This document shows, piece by piece, positions 48,651 through 60,149 of a stretch of 64,000 bases of DNA. Both the position numbers and the translations under genes were made by a program. The number at the start of each line of letters is the position of its first letter. Positions within the stretch are counted from its first letter, which is position 1. This DNA comes from Ashinkailepas kermadecensis (lineage: Eukaryota > Arthropoda > Thecostraca > Neolepadidae). The stretch covers positions 586,001 to 650,000 of the forward strand of contig JAOTOM010005056.1 in assembly GCA_034440615.1 (NCBI GenBank), given 5' to 3'. A model generated the notes under the pieces. The model was given only the letters and a program-made list of their open reading frames with translations. It had not been told where the DNA came from and searched no databases.

Positions 48651-49150
48651 TTAGGAAAGGAAGGAGTACGAAAAACGTGGAAAGAAAGCAGGAAAACCAA
48701 AGTCAGGCACGGTGCCCCAGCCGTGACGAGCAGTGCTGCGTGTGGTTCCTCAATTCACTTCACTGATCCCTCACTGTTCCACTTATCACTTCACCACTCG
48801 CTCAAAGTACTCATTTCTGTATTGGCGACGGCGAGACGGCAGAGGTAGCAGTGCACCTGACTAAGACGACAGAAGAAGAGAGCGAGAGGGTGTAGACGCG
48901 CCGCTTATATACGAAGGAAAGGGCCAGCTCAGACAAAGAGAGAACGGGGTCACGAGTCGCAAAAACACCTCGCACCTGCGCCGCGGCCGGCGTTCCGCAA
49001 ATACGCAGGGCAAATATGGGCGACGCGACGAGGACGCCCCACCGGTCGAACAAAACACGTCTCGCTAGACATGCAGTGTCTAGCCGGACGTCGCGGCTGC
49101 CCGCCAACGGCAGACCCCCGCGCGACATGCAGTGTCTGTCGGCAACAATC
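48650..49150 (-). promoter_or_regulatory. Possible LTR or promoter region on the minus strand
   Basis: On the minus strand a TATATAAG box (48904-48911) lies in a CT-rich context. About 190 bp downstream comes TGGGGCACCGTGCC (near 48714), which starts with TGG like a retroelement primer-binding site. A possible LTR start TGTTGCCGACAGACACTGC lies near 49147. No retroelement gene follows within the readable sequence, so this is a weak candidate for a solo or partial LTR. Confidence 0.25.
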
Positions 49151-49209
49151 ATAGTCACGTCAAATAACGCTACCTGCAGCATATGCCAAGTGCCGGCATA
49201 TGCTGCATG

Positions 49210-49470
49210 CAGTGGCGTCGCCACGAAATTCTCCCAGGGGGGGCAAGGTCGGAAGGGGGCCTCCTGTTCCCCGAAAGGGGGCCTCCATTGTGTTAGGGTC
49301 TCATATTGTTTTTAGGCTCTTATACTATGGTTCGAGGATGGGGAACATGATTTCATATTGGTTTTTGTTTGCTCTTGGCATGGTGCATCATTTACTCAAA
49401 ACGTAATAGCACTAATCATTTTCGCTGAAAACGGGGCCATACCAGGGTATAAATAAGTAATATTTGGATA
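49210..49470 (+). mobile_element. Family C end zone
   Basis: About 250 bp match the minus strand of 40757-40518, with GGGGGCCTCCTGTTCCCCGA, CTTGGCATGGTGCATCATTT and CCAGGGTATAAATAAG. It contains two early copies of the GGGGGCCTCC word that dominates the distal minisatellite. Confidence 0.75.
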
Positions 49471-50214
49471 AATACATAAGTGCCAAAACAAACCATCGTC
49501 TCAATGCTTTCTCGAATCTTCCCGCTGGCCTCTAGATTGCAGCGAGCTGGCGGGGCTGGTGCTAAGCATATCTTACAGATATCTCCCATTGATCAACCCA
49601 CTTTTAAGTCCTCCAAGTCTAACTGAATATAGCTAGATTCATCACTACTGTTATTTATTCCCACCAGCTTGATGTCATAAGCAAAGCTTGAACGACCATT
49701 TCTCAGTCCAAGGACGACAATTTCGTAAAGGTGACAACGAGAAGTGGATTGCATTGGTTTTTTTTTAGCGTAATCTTAGGAATTTGTTTATTCTTATAAC
49801 ATTTGGTGCTGGCTGCAAGGCAACTGTCACACGAGCTAAAATATATCCTCAGCGAATAAATTCACGGCAAGAACAAGCATTGAACAGCAATGCATAAATG
49901 ACAATGCAACAATGCAACAATGTCAGTACATACATAATCCAAGCCTTCAAATTCCACGCCGTCACGCCCTTCGTTTTCGCTGTGCTGTACCGTTTTGTAA
50001 ATGACGTTGAGAAGGTATGGAAGCTAGGAAGCTCTAATCATGCAGGCTGTAATAACAGAAAAGAAGTTTGTTGGAAGAAAATGCATTTAAAAACATCATT
50101 CATCCCATTTCATATGGGGCATGGATGTTGTATTGTATGCTTATGACGGGTAATTTGTCCCCTCAATGTTGGCTTTTCCCCATGGGCGTATGTTTCGGAA
50201 AATTATTGAGGGAC
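49471..50214. other. No recognisable gene
   Basis: Unique-looking sequence inside the family C block. The short frame at 49898-50146 has no recognisable domain. Confidence 0.3.
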
Positions 50215-52960
50215 CAGTGGAGTGCCTATATTTGCATCAAGCAGGAGGGGGCAAACGGATTTGCAGGGAGAGGGGGGGGCACCTACGACCATTAAAAAGT
50301 CCTTGGATTTCGACCGCTATTTTGTCAAAGGGTACATTTCGACATAATATAATTAGTCATCAACTAAATTGTCCTGTGGAGGGGCCTAATCTACCACTAT
50401 GGTTTCTGATTGGTCGGATTTCAACCCTAACTCCACCACTCAGTTCTAAGGTTTTCTTTTGGTATCCCTTGATAAGTTACCTCACACTGCTGAAATTACA
50501 CGTATACCACAAACCCGGATCGGTATCCCAAAAAATCAAGCTGGAGCCCTCCAAAAAAGGAGAGATTCCAACAAATAAATGTCCGGGTCAGCAAAAATGG
50601 CTCTGTTGCACCGAATATTTTTGTCCAGATGCCTTCTAAAATTGCGTATGACACCGAAAAGCATACCGGATCTCGAAAAATCGAGGTGGGATACAAAAAC
50701 ATGGCGTCAGAGGTTCGAAAATCAGGCCGGGATCCGGACTTTAAAAAAAAAACAGAAAAGATCCACACAAATCGCGTTGAGCCCAGAAAGCTGGCATTGG
50801 GTCTCCGGAACCACGCGCCTGGGCGCGATAAGTCGCGCTGGGACCCAGACAAAATCGCACCGAAGCCCCAAAATCATACTGGGGCCCCACAAATGTGCGT
50901 CAGAAGCCCCAAATATACACAGCGGGACCCTAAGAGTACATCGGTGCCAGAAAGTACAACTAGCCCTCCAAAGCGCACAGAGTCTGCCAAAAAGCGATAG
51001 GGCCTTAAAACATGCGTTGCAGCCCTAAATAAACATACCGGGAGCTCTAAGAAAAATACACTGCAAGCTCGCAAGGCGCACAGGGGCCATGAGAACTCAC
51101 AAGGGCCTGGAAAAGAGGCTGGGGCCACAAAAGGCAACATGGTTCCAAAACGTACAAAACGACCGGGAGCTAAATAAACACATCGGGATCTTCGAAAACG
51201 CCCAGACACGTAAAAAATACTCGGTGCACAAAAAAAAACACAACAAAGCCCTAAAACGAGCAGGGTTTAGAAGATGTATTAGGCCCATAACTTCAAAGTA
51301 AAATGTATTACCCACCACTTTAAAATACAAAATTTTACAATTTCAGGCATTCCAGTTCATAACACCCGGTCGCCACGACGGCAACGTCAGTGCACACCCA
51401 TTTTTCGTATTCGGTGCATTTGCCACACTTCGTGCGATGCTATGGTTTCTGCTAGGCCTTCTGCGTTTTGCTAATTGCTGCCACATGATAGACTTGCGCC
51501 ATATTTGGCGTGATGGAATGATTCGCATGGGCGTTCGCTTCGAAAAGTCGATTGATTAAATTCGATCATTAGTTTCCTACTTCCCACATTTTCTGGTAGT
51601 TATGAAATGCGGTTTCCGCTGAGCTTTGATGCACTTCATATCTTTGCTGCTATCCTCCCAGATTGGATACCGAACCGAGGCCAAGCCTTGGCGTTCTTTT
51701 TTGGACTCGTTGCGTCTTTCTTGGTCTATGATTGTGTATTATGGCTCCAATCCATTTTTGTTAGGGGCCTAAAGCATTTTCGAACCCCCTGCTCGTTTTA
51801 GGGTTTGTTGAATTTTTGTGCACCGAGTAATTTTTTTGACGTGTCGGCGTTTTCGAAGATCCCGATGTGTTTATTTAGCGCCGGTCTTTTTGTTTGCTTT
51901 GGAACCATGTTGCCTTTTGCGGCCCCAGCCACCTTTTCAGGCTATTGTGCGTTATTATGACCCCTGTGTGCCTTGAGAGCTTCCGGTGTATTTTTTGGAC
52001 CTCCCGGTATGTATATCTATGGCTGCAACGCATGTGTTAAGGCCCTGTCGCTTTTTGTGAGACTGTGCGCTTTGGAGGGTCAGTTGTATTTTCGGCCCCC
52101 GTTGTGCTCTTAGGGTCCCGATGTGTTTATTTTGGGCTTCTGACGCACACTTGTGGGGCCCAAGTACAATTTTGGGGCTTCGGTACGATGTTTCTAGGTC
52201 ACAGAGTGGCTTATCGCACCCAGGCGCGTGGTTCCGGAGACCCAACCCCAGTTTTCTGGGCTCAATATGATTTTGTGAAACTTTTCTGATTTTTTTTCAA
52301 AGTCCGAATCCCGGCCTGATTTCTCGAGCCCTCGGCGCCATGTTTTTGTATCCCACCTCGATTGTTCGAGATCCGGTTTGTTTCTCGGTGCCGTACGCAA
52401 TTTGTGAAGGCATCTGATAATATGTTCGGTGCTCCAGAGCCATTTTTTTACCTGGGCATTTAGTTGTTGGAATCCATCCTTATTTTGGAGGGCTCCAGCT
52501 TGATTTGTGTTTGTGTTTGTGGTCACACTATGCTTACGTGTGGCCCTAGAGGGCAATTTTTTAGAGCCTCGACGGGACTACCGATGGAAATTGTGGGTCC
52601 CAAGCGCGATATTTGGGGAGCCCGGTTCGAGTTTGTGCGATGCGTTGTATTTAGCTGTGGCCCCAACGCGATTTTGGCGGTTCCTGTCGCAATTTTTCGG
52701 GCCTCGGAGCGAGTTTTCCGGGGCTCGCCGTATTTATTTGGAGACCCATACGCGAATTCTGGTGGACCGACGCGAATTTTGGTGGCACCAGCGCGATTTT
52801 TGAGGCCCCGACATGATTCTTGGGAGCTTATCCCTCTCAGGATGGAGGGGGCATTTGCCCCTTTGATATAGCACTGCGGCCACTGAAGGAGTTTTTTTTT
52901 TGTCCCAGAGTGACATTCCGGTTAAAATTGATTTTGAGGGCAGCTGCAACTTTTGAGGCC
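50215..52960 (+). mobile_element. Family B element interrupted by an inverted array segment
   Basis: The left end, CAGTGGAGTGCCTATATTTG, and the tail to CTGCTGAAATTACAC (about 50505) match the minus strand of 39385-39105. Homology resumes at about 51318 with CACTTTAAAATACAAAATTT and continues through 51560 (tail), 51585-51690 (inverse of the CTCGGTTCGG stretch) and the inverted degenerate array to about 52960. Between lies 50511-51300, a segment of the same array in the opposite orientation, matching about 37860-38640 directly. The interruption falls exactly between two tail halves that are contiguous elsewhere. Confidence 0.65.
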
Positions 52961-55110
52961 CCGGCGCGACCTTCTGGGCCTCCAGTGTGATTTTCAAGGG
53001 CTGCGACGCGACTTTTTTGGGTCCAATGTGATCTTTTGGGCCCCGACGTTATTTTCTTGGATCCCTAGCGCGAGCTATAGCGGCCTCGACACTTGTTTGG
53101 GGGTCCAATGCGTTTTGGAGGCTTTTGGCGTCATTGTTGGGCCCCCAGAGTGATTATCCATGTCCGGATTGTTCTTCGTTGCTCCGACTTCATTTGTTTT
53201 GGTCCCAATGAGACTGTTGGGGCACGGTACGACCTGTTGTGCCCCTGGCATGATTTTCGTGGTCCGGGCGTGAATTATTGGTACCCCAGGCTCAGCGTAA
53301 TTTGCGGGGGCCCCGGCCGGATCTTTTGGGACCCATATCGTGATTTTAAAATACCCAGACTCGACTCTTACTACTTCTTAGGGGGTTCTTCTTGCAAATT
53401 TTAGGCCTCCTGTCGCGTCGTCTCATTTCCTAGAGCCTTTTTACCGGTTTTCGATGTCTCCTTGTGTGTCCTACCCTCCTCTCCCGTCTTGGAGGGCCTC
53501 CTCTTGCATTCTGGGGCCCCTTTAACATGGCATGGGGCTTCCTCTCATCTTCGAGGGGCATTCTCTGCCAAATTAGGGGCCTCTTGCCACGCCTCGTGTG
53601 CCTCCTCCTTTATCCTGGCAAAGCCTTACCCGTCTTGGGGGATCTTCAATTTTGGAAACCTCACCTCCTTCCATACCTGCTATCACTCCCATCCTAAGGG
53701 CCTCCTCTCATTCCCTGGGAACTCTTTCCAGTCTTCGGGTCCTCATTTGGTCCTGGAGACCTACTCCTTCTCTGAATGAGTCCGGCAGGTTCCTCATTTC
53801 TCTTCTAGAGGCCTTCTTTTTCAAATTAGGGGCCTCCTCTCACGTCTTGGGGGCCTCCTGCTCTGCGTTCTCCTGCTCTGCGCTCTGGATTCGATCTTTA
53901 CCCATCTTAGGGGTGGTCTCTTATCTTCTGGTGGACTCCTCTTCTCTCCCAGGCGCCTGCTCTGCCAAATTACTGGCAACCTTTCCTATCTTAGTGGCCT
54001 TGTTATTTCCCGGGGACCTTCTTATCCGTCTTCGAGCCTTCTTTTCCGCTTGGGAGCCATCTCTCGTATCCAATGACCTTTCTCTCCTATTTTAGGGGCC
54101 TCCTCGTTCATCATGGGGTCTCATTTCCAATATTGTGCCGTTCTCTTCCGAATTAGGTGCCTCCTGCCACGTCTCTGGATCATCATTTTCTATCTCGGTG
54201 GAACCTCACCCGTTTGGGGCCTGCTTTTGCGTCTCCGAAACCTCATCTCATATCTAATGGCTTCCTTTTCCGTCTTAGGGCCTCCTCTCATATTCTGGGG
54301 CGTCCTTTCCGGTGTTGGAGCCTCTTTTGCAATCCTGGTTGCCTCCGTGCCACTTTTGACACTCTCTTGATTTCTGGGGACTCCTACCCTCTCCTAGGTG
54401 ACTCCTTTTTCAAATTAGGGGCCTCCTCTCACGTCATGGGGGCCTCCTTATCTGTGTCTGGAGCCTCATTACCCTCTTAGCAGGGCGCTTTTGCGTCCTA
54501 GTCCTAGATTTTCTCTTCCAGGTTCCTCCTCTTCCAAAATATGGGCCTCATCTGGTTGGTCTCGGTGGCCTTCTCTCATTCCTGCGGAGACCTTCTTATC
54601 CGTCTTGGGGCCCCTATTGCGTCCGGAGAAGTCTCCCCTATCAGGTCTTAATTTTATATTGCAGGGGCATCCTCTTCCGTCTTGGGGGCCTCGTTTTCCA
54701 ACTTAAGAATATCCTGCCGCCCATCGGAAGCCTTTTCGTCTAACCTGGGTGGCTTCTTGCCCGTCTCGGTGGCATCCTTTCCGTCCTGAGCAGGGTGCTT
54801 TTGCGTCCTAGTCCTAGATTTTCTCTTCCAGGTTCCTCCTCTTCCAAAATATGGGCCTCATCTGGCTGGTCTCGGTGGCCTTCTCTCATTCCTGCGGAGA
54901 CCTTCTTATCCGTCTTGGGGCCCCTATTGCGTCCGGAGAAGTCTCCCCTATCAGGTCTTAATTTTATATTGCAGGGGCATCCTCTTCCGTCTTGGGGGCC
55001 TCGTTTTCCAACTTAAGAATATCCAACTTAAGAATATCCTGCCACCCATCGGAAGCCTTTTCGTCTAACCTGGGTGGCTTCTTGCCCGTCTCGGTGGCAT
55101 CCTTTCCGTC
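52961..55110 (+). repeat. Degenerate GGGGCC/CCTCCTCTC array with a 310-bp tandem duplication
   Basis: To about 53420 the units resemble family B (GGGCCCCGACGTTATTTT). From 53450 they become CCTCCTCT-C-CGTCTTGGGG with about 30-40 bp spacing. A segment starting CAGGGCGCTTTTGCGTCC at 54481 is repeated from 54791 (CAGGGTGCTTTTGCGTCC), 310 bp away and almost identical. The second copy carries an extra 15-bp AACTTAAGAATATCC duplication. Frames here are repeat translations. Confidence 0.75.
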
Positions 55111-57440
55111 CTGAGGGCCTCCTTTTCGTGCTGGGGTCTCCTTCTCGTCCTGGGGCCTCCTTTTCGTCCTGGGGGCTACCTTCCTATCTCTGTTCTACGT
55201 CTTAGGGGCCTCCTTTTCGTCCTTGGCTGCATCCTTTTCGTTCTAGGTGCCTCCTTTTCGTCCTGGGGCCTACTTTTAGTCCTGGGGGCCTCCTCCCAAT
55301 CTCTGTTCTACGTATTGGGGGCTTCCTTTGCGTTCTGGGGCATCCTTTTCGTCCTGGGGGCATCCTTTTCGTCCTGGGGGCCTCCTTTTCGTCCTGGGGG
55401 CCACCTCACAATCTCTGTTCTACGTCTTAGGGGCCTCCTTTTCGTCCTGGTGGCCTCCTTTTCGTCCTGGGGGCATCCTTTCCGTCCTGGGGACCTCATC
55501 CCCATCTCTGTTCTACGTCTTGGGGGATTCCTTTGCGTTCTGGGGCATCCTTTTCGTCCTGGGGGCCTCCTTTTCGTCGTGGGGGCCACCTCACAATCTC
55601 TGTTCTACGTCTTAGGGGCCTTTTCCCTTTTCGTCCTGGGGACCTCATCCAAATCTCTGTTCTACGTCTTGGGGGCATCCTTTTCGTCCTTTGGTGCATC
55701 CTTTTCGTCCTGGGGTTGGTTGGTTGATTGTTGGAGTGTAGGGGCGCATGGACTGCGTCTTTCGTCCTGGGGGCCTCCTTTTCGTCCTGGGAGCCTCCTT
55801 TTCGTCCTGGGGGCCTCCTTTTCGTCCTGGGGGCCTCCTTTTCGTCCTGGGGGCCTCCTTTTCGTCCTGGGGGCCTCCTCCCAATCTCTGTTCTACGTCT
55901 TGGTGCCTTCCTTTTCGTCCTGGGGCCTCCTTTTCGTCCCGGGGGCCTCCTTTTCGTCCTGGGGGCCTCCTCCCAATCTCTGTTCTACGTCTTGGGGCCT
56001 CCTTTTCGTTCTTGGGTGCATCCTTTTCGTCCTGGGGTCTCCTTTTCGTCCTGGGGGCATCCTCCCAATCTGTGTTCTACGTCTTGGTGCCTCCCTTTCG
56101 TCCTGGGGCCTCCTTTTCGTCCCGGGGGCCTCCTTTTCGTCCTGGGGGCCTCCTCCCAATCTCTGTTCTACGTCTTGGGGCCTCCTTTTCGTCCTTGGGT
56201 GCATCCTTTTCGTTCTAGGTGCCTCCTTTTCGTCCTGGGGCCTCCTTTTTAGTCCTGGGGGCCTCCTCCCAATCTCTGTTCTACGTATTGGGGGCTTCCT
56301 TTGCGTTCTGGGGCACCCTTTTCGTCCTGGGGGCATCCTTTTCGTCCTGGGGGCCTCCTTTTCGTCCTGGGGGCCACCTCACAATCTCTGTTCTACGTCT
56401 TAGGGGTTTCCTTTTCGTCCTGGTGGCCTCCTTTTCGTCCTGGGGGCCTCCTTTTCGTCCTGGGAACCTCATCCCAATCTCTGTTCTACGTCTTGGGGGA
56501 TTCCTTTGCGTTCTGGGGCCTCCTTTTCGTCCTGGGGGCCTCCTTTTCGTCGTGGGGGCCACCTCACAATCTCTATTCTACGTCTTAGGGGCCTGCTTTT
56601 CGCCCTGGGGGCCTCATTTTCGTCCTGGGGACCTCATCCAAATCTCTGTTCTACGTCTTGGGGGCATCCTTTTCGTCCTTTGGTGCATCCTTTTCGTCCT
56701 GGGGTTGGCTGGTTGATTGTTGGAGTGTAGGGGCGCATGGACTGCGTCTTTCGTCCTGGGGGCCTCCTTTTCGTCCTGGGAGCCTCCTTTTCGTCCTGGG
56801 GGCCTCCTTTCCGTCCTGGGGGCCTCCTTTTCGTCCTGGGGGCCTCCTCCCAATCTCTGTTCTACGTCTTGGTGCCTTCCTTTTCGTCCTGGGGCCTCCT
56901 TTTCGTCCCGGGGGCCTCCTTTTCGTCCTGGGGGCCTCCTCCCGATCTCTGTTCTACGTCTTGGGGCCTCCTTTTCGTCCTTGGGTGCATCCTTTTCGTC
57001 CTGGGGTCTCCTTTTCGTCCTGGGGGCCTCCTCCCAATCTCTGTTCTACGTCTTGGTGCCTCCCTTTCGTCCTGGGGCCTCCTTTTCGTCCCGGGGGCCT
57101 CCTTTTCGTCCTGGGGGGCCTCCTCCCAATCTCTGTTCTACGTCTTGGGGCCTCCTTTTCGTCCTTGGGTGCATCCTTTTCGTCATGTGGTCTCCTTTTC
57201 GTCCTGGGGGCCTCCTTTTCGTCCTGGGGGCCTCCTCCCAATCTCTGTTCTACGTCTTTGGGCCTCCTTTTCATCCTGGGGGCCTCCTTTTCATCCCGGG
57301 GGGCCTCCTTTTCGTCCTAGAGACCTCCTCCCAATCTGTGTTCTACGTCTTGGGGCCTCCTTTTCGTCATGGGGCCTCCTTTTCGTTCTGGGGGCCTCCT
57401 CCCAATCTCTGTTCTACGCTCTTATAGAGACCTGATTATA
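55111..57440 (+). repeat. 21-bp minisatellite with 989-bp higher-order period
   Basis: The unit is GGGGGCCTCCTTTTCGTCCTG. Every four to eight units it is punctuated by CCCAATCTCTGTTCTACGTC. A landmark, TTGGTTGATTGTTGGAGTGT-like, occurs at about 55721 and 56710; the TTGGAGTG word is 989 bp apart (55731, 56720). Flanking order is conserved between the two, so a block of about 1 kb was duplicated. Frames up to 362 codons are repeat translations. Confidence 0.95.
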
Positions 57441-57539
57441 TTTCCTGGTGGCCTCGTCAGTCTTGAGGCCTCATTGACAGCATGATATTCTGTCCCGTCG
57501 GCCTCCTTGCCCACCTTTTTTTGCTGTGCATTTGCGGAT

Positions 57540-57636
57540 AGGGGCCTCCTCAAATTTCAGGGGGGGCGGCGCCCCCCCAGTTTCACGGCAGGGGGGGCGA
57601 CTGCCCCCCCTGCCCCCCCCGGTGGCGACGCCCTTG
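57540..57636 (-). mobile_element. Family C right end
   Basis: G-run and C-run rich terminus (GGGGGGGCGGCGCCCCCCC-like) ending GGTGGCGACGCCCTTG. The target duplication GCTGCATG follows. Confidence 0.65.
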
Positions 57637-57649
57637 GCTGCATGTGTTC

Positions 57650-58425
57650 AAGAGCAAATTGCTTGCATTAAAAATGTTTGGCAAGCAAATTGTCATGATT
57701 CAAAATAAAAAAAAACTGTTTCAGTTACCTCAAAAATATCATGCCCTGTATTTCGTGACCCATTTACTCTAGGAGCTAAGCATCTCAGAATCGTAATCTG
57801 GACAGTTGATAACCCCGTGCGCCAGTTTTTGTCAAAATCGGAGAGGGTGTGGTGGACAACTTTTGGTCTACCCGTGTGATTTATCCTGGAATCGCGTCAT
57901 ATGCAGTCCAGTGTCGTCATGCCGCGCGATGGTACGTCTTATCGCCAACACTGCAAGCTGAGTGGGGCGGGTATCGTCGCCAGAGGCGGATACAGGGGGT
58001 GGGCCGCACTGGGCTCATGTGCGCCCCACTCATCATGGACAGACGGCGCCGCTTCGGCCGGGACAGACGCCCCAATGTATTAGGGAATCAATTCCTCACT
58101 GCATTAAGGAAGGCTGGCGAGCTCGCGCGCAACCCTCTCCTCTCCAGTTCGACGGATGTTTAATCAGACAGAGGAGGCTAAGTCTTTCCAGAGGAAAAGA
58201 CGAAAAGGGGCCTCGATTTCAGCATACTCAAGTGCACTCCCTCCCCTCCCTCGCTCAACGAATTGTTCGCCAGAGGCGACTCCGAGGAAATGTGCCCCGC
58301 CCCTCACGAAAATTTCTGGTTGCGCCCATGATTGTCACGCTCGCTTCGCGTGCGGCGGAGCACGGAGCCACGCTTTCGGTCATTGGCAGGAGGAAGGACG
58401 CACATCGCCTCCCGCCGTGCGAGCG
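57650..58425. other. No recognisable gene; possible short element end
   Basis: CCAGAGGCGGATACAGGGGG at about 57970 resembles CAGAGGTGGATACAGGGGTC at about 61954, as two ends or copies of another short element. No paired end was found. Frames here have no recognisable domain. Confidence 0.35.
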
Positions 58426-58429
58426 CTGC

Positions 58430-59937
58430 GTCTCGGCCGGGCAGGGGCGGAGGACGTAGGTGATGGTAGGGGGCGCGGTCTCCGCGGTCGCCGCTGCGTC
58501 TCGGCCGGGCAGGGGCGGAGGACGTAGGTGATGGTGGGGGGCGCGGTCGCCGCTGCGTCTCGGCCGGGCAGGGGCGGAGGACGTAGGTGATGGTAGGGGG
58601 CGCGGTCTCCGCGGTCGCTGCGTCTCGGCCGGGCAGGGGCGGAGGACGTAGGTGATGGTAGGGGGCGCCGTCTCCGCGGTCGCCGCGTCTCGGCCGGGCA
58701 GGGGCGGAGGACGTAGGTGATGGTAGGGGGCGCCGTCTCCGCGGTCGCCGCGTCTCGGCCGGGCAGGGGCGGAGGACGTAGGTGATGGTAGGGGGCGCGG
58801 TCTCCGCGGTCGCCGCTGCGTCTCGGCCGGGCAGGGGCGGAGGACGCAGGTGATGGTAGGGGGCGCGGTCTCCGCGGTCGCCGCTGCGTCTCGGCCGGGC
58901 AGGGGCGGAGGACGTAGGTGATGGTAGGGGGCGCGGTCTCCGCGGTCGCCGCTGCGTCTCGGCCGGGCAGGGGCGGAGGACGTAGGTGATGGTAGGGGGC
59001 GCGGTCTCCGCGGTCGCCGCGTCTCGGCCGGGCAGGGGCGGAGGACGTAGGTGATGGTAGGGGGCGCCGTCTCCGCGGTCGCCGCGTCTCGGCCGGGCAG
59101 GGGCGGAGGACGTAGGTGATGGTAGGGGGCGCGGTCTCCGCGGTCGCCGCGTCTCGGCCGGGCAGGGGCGGAGGACGTAGGTGATGGTAGGGGGCGCCGT
59201 CTCCGCGGTCGCCGCGTCTCGGCCGGGCAGGGGCGGAGGACGTAGGTGATGGTAGGGGGCGCCGTCTCCGCGGTCGCCGCGTCTCGGCCGGGCAGGGGCG
59301 GAGGACGTAGGTGATGGTAGGGGGCGCGGTCTCCGCGGTCGCCGCGTCTCGGCCGGGCAGGGGCGGAGGACGTAGGTGATGGTAGGGGGCGCCGTCTCCG
59401 CGGTCGCCACGTCTCGGCCGGGCAGGGGCGGAGGACGTAGGTGATGGTAGGGGGCGCCGTCTCCGCGGTCGCCGCGTCTCGGCCGGGCAGGGGCGGAGGA
59501 CGTAGGTGATGGTAGGGGGCGCGGTCTCCGCGGTCGCCGCGTCTCGGCCGGGCAGGGGCGGAGGACGTAGGTGATGGTAGGGGGCGCCGTCTCCGCGGTC
59601 GCCGCGTCTCGGCCGGGCAGGGGCGGAGGACGTAGGTGATGGTAGGGGGCGCGGTCTCCGCGGTCGCCGCGTCTCGGCCGGGCAGGGGCGGAGGACGTAG
59701 GTGATGGTAGGGGGCGCCGTCTCCGCGGTCGCCGCGTCTCGGCCGGGCAGGGGCGGAGGACGTAGGTGATGGTAGGGGGCGCGGTCTCCGCGGTCGCCGC
59801 GTCTCGGCCGGGCAGGGGCGGAGGACGTAGGTGATGGTAGGGGGCGCCGTCTCCGCGGTCGCTGCGTCTCGGCCGGGCAGGGGCGGAGGACGTAGGTGAT
59901 GGTAGGGGGCGCGGTCTCCGCGGTCGCCGCGTTCCGT
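58430..59937. repeat. 65-bp GC-rich minisatellite
   Basis: About 23 units, 65 bp (58686 to 58751 counted) with 68-bp and shorter variants. The unit runs CGTCTCGGCCGGGCAGGGGC, GGAGGACGTAGGTGATGGTA, GGGGGCGCCGTCTCCGCGG. It is extremely CpG-rich and nearly uniform. The minus strand of the unit has no stop in any frame, which produces overlapping frames of 600 and 556 codons (58304-60106 and 58380-60050) rich in Pro, Arg and Ala. Since 65 is not a multiple of three these cannot keep one peptide period, so they are not called genes. Confidence 0.95.
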
Positions 59938-59939
59938 CG

Positions 59940-60060
59940 GCGTGCTGCATGCAGGCGGCGGCCGGCCGGCCGGCCGGCCGGCGGGTCAGAAGCAGTCGGC
60001 GAGGCGCCGGTGCCGGCGGAGGGGCGGGTCGGCGGACGCGCGCGCGCCATGCTGCAGGAG
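59940..60060. repeat. GC-rich (GGCC)n-like transition zone
   Basis: A GGCCGGCCGGCCGGCCGGCC run at about 59958-59982 and CGCGCGCG near 60037. No coding evidence. Confidence 0.7.
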
Positions 60061-60149
60061 GTGCCGCGGTGCTGATACGGCAGGCGGCGTGCTGTTGTTG
60101 CGCCATTGCGGATGTGACGAATCGTCGGGGCGTCAGGAGCAGTGGACGA

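Larger units (their letters stand above)
49210..57636. mobile_element. Giant composite hAT-like element (family C) with 8-bp target duplication
   Basis: The left end is CAGTGGCGTCGCCACG. The right end (57621-57636), read inverted, is CAAGGGCGTCGCCACC, a match at 13 of 16 positions. A perfect 8-bp direct repeat, GCTGCATG, flanks the block at 49202-49209 and 57637-57644. Together these fit one hAT-type insertion of 8.4 kb. The inside has no transposase. It holds a family C end zone (49210-49470), an interrupted family B element (50215 to about 52960), degenerate CT-rich repeats (53450-55110) and a minisatellite (55110-57440). The shared right flank and TSD argue for a single event, but chance 8-bp identity or later growth inside a smaller element cannot be ruled out. 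Confidence 0.6.

Noticed and set aside
55315..56403. 362-codon plus-strand frame and many overlapping frames
   Set aside because: Translation of the 21-bp minisatellite, whose unit is a multiple of three and lacks stops.
58304..60106. 600- and 556-codon overlapping minus-strand frames rich in Pro and Arg
   Set aside because: They translate the 65-bp minisatellite, are open in two frames at once, and change peptide phase with each unit. No domain and no independent coding evidence.
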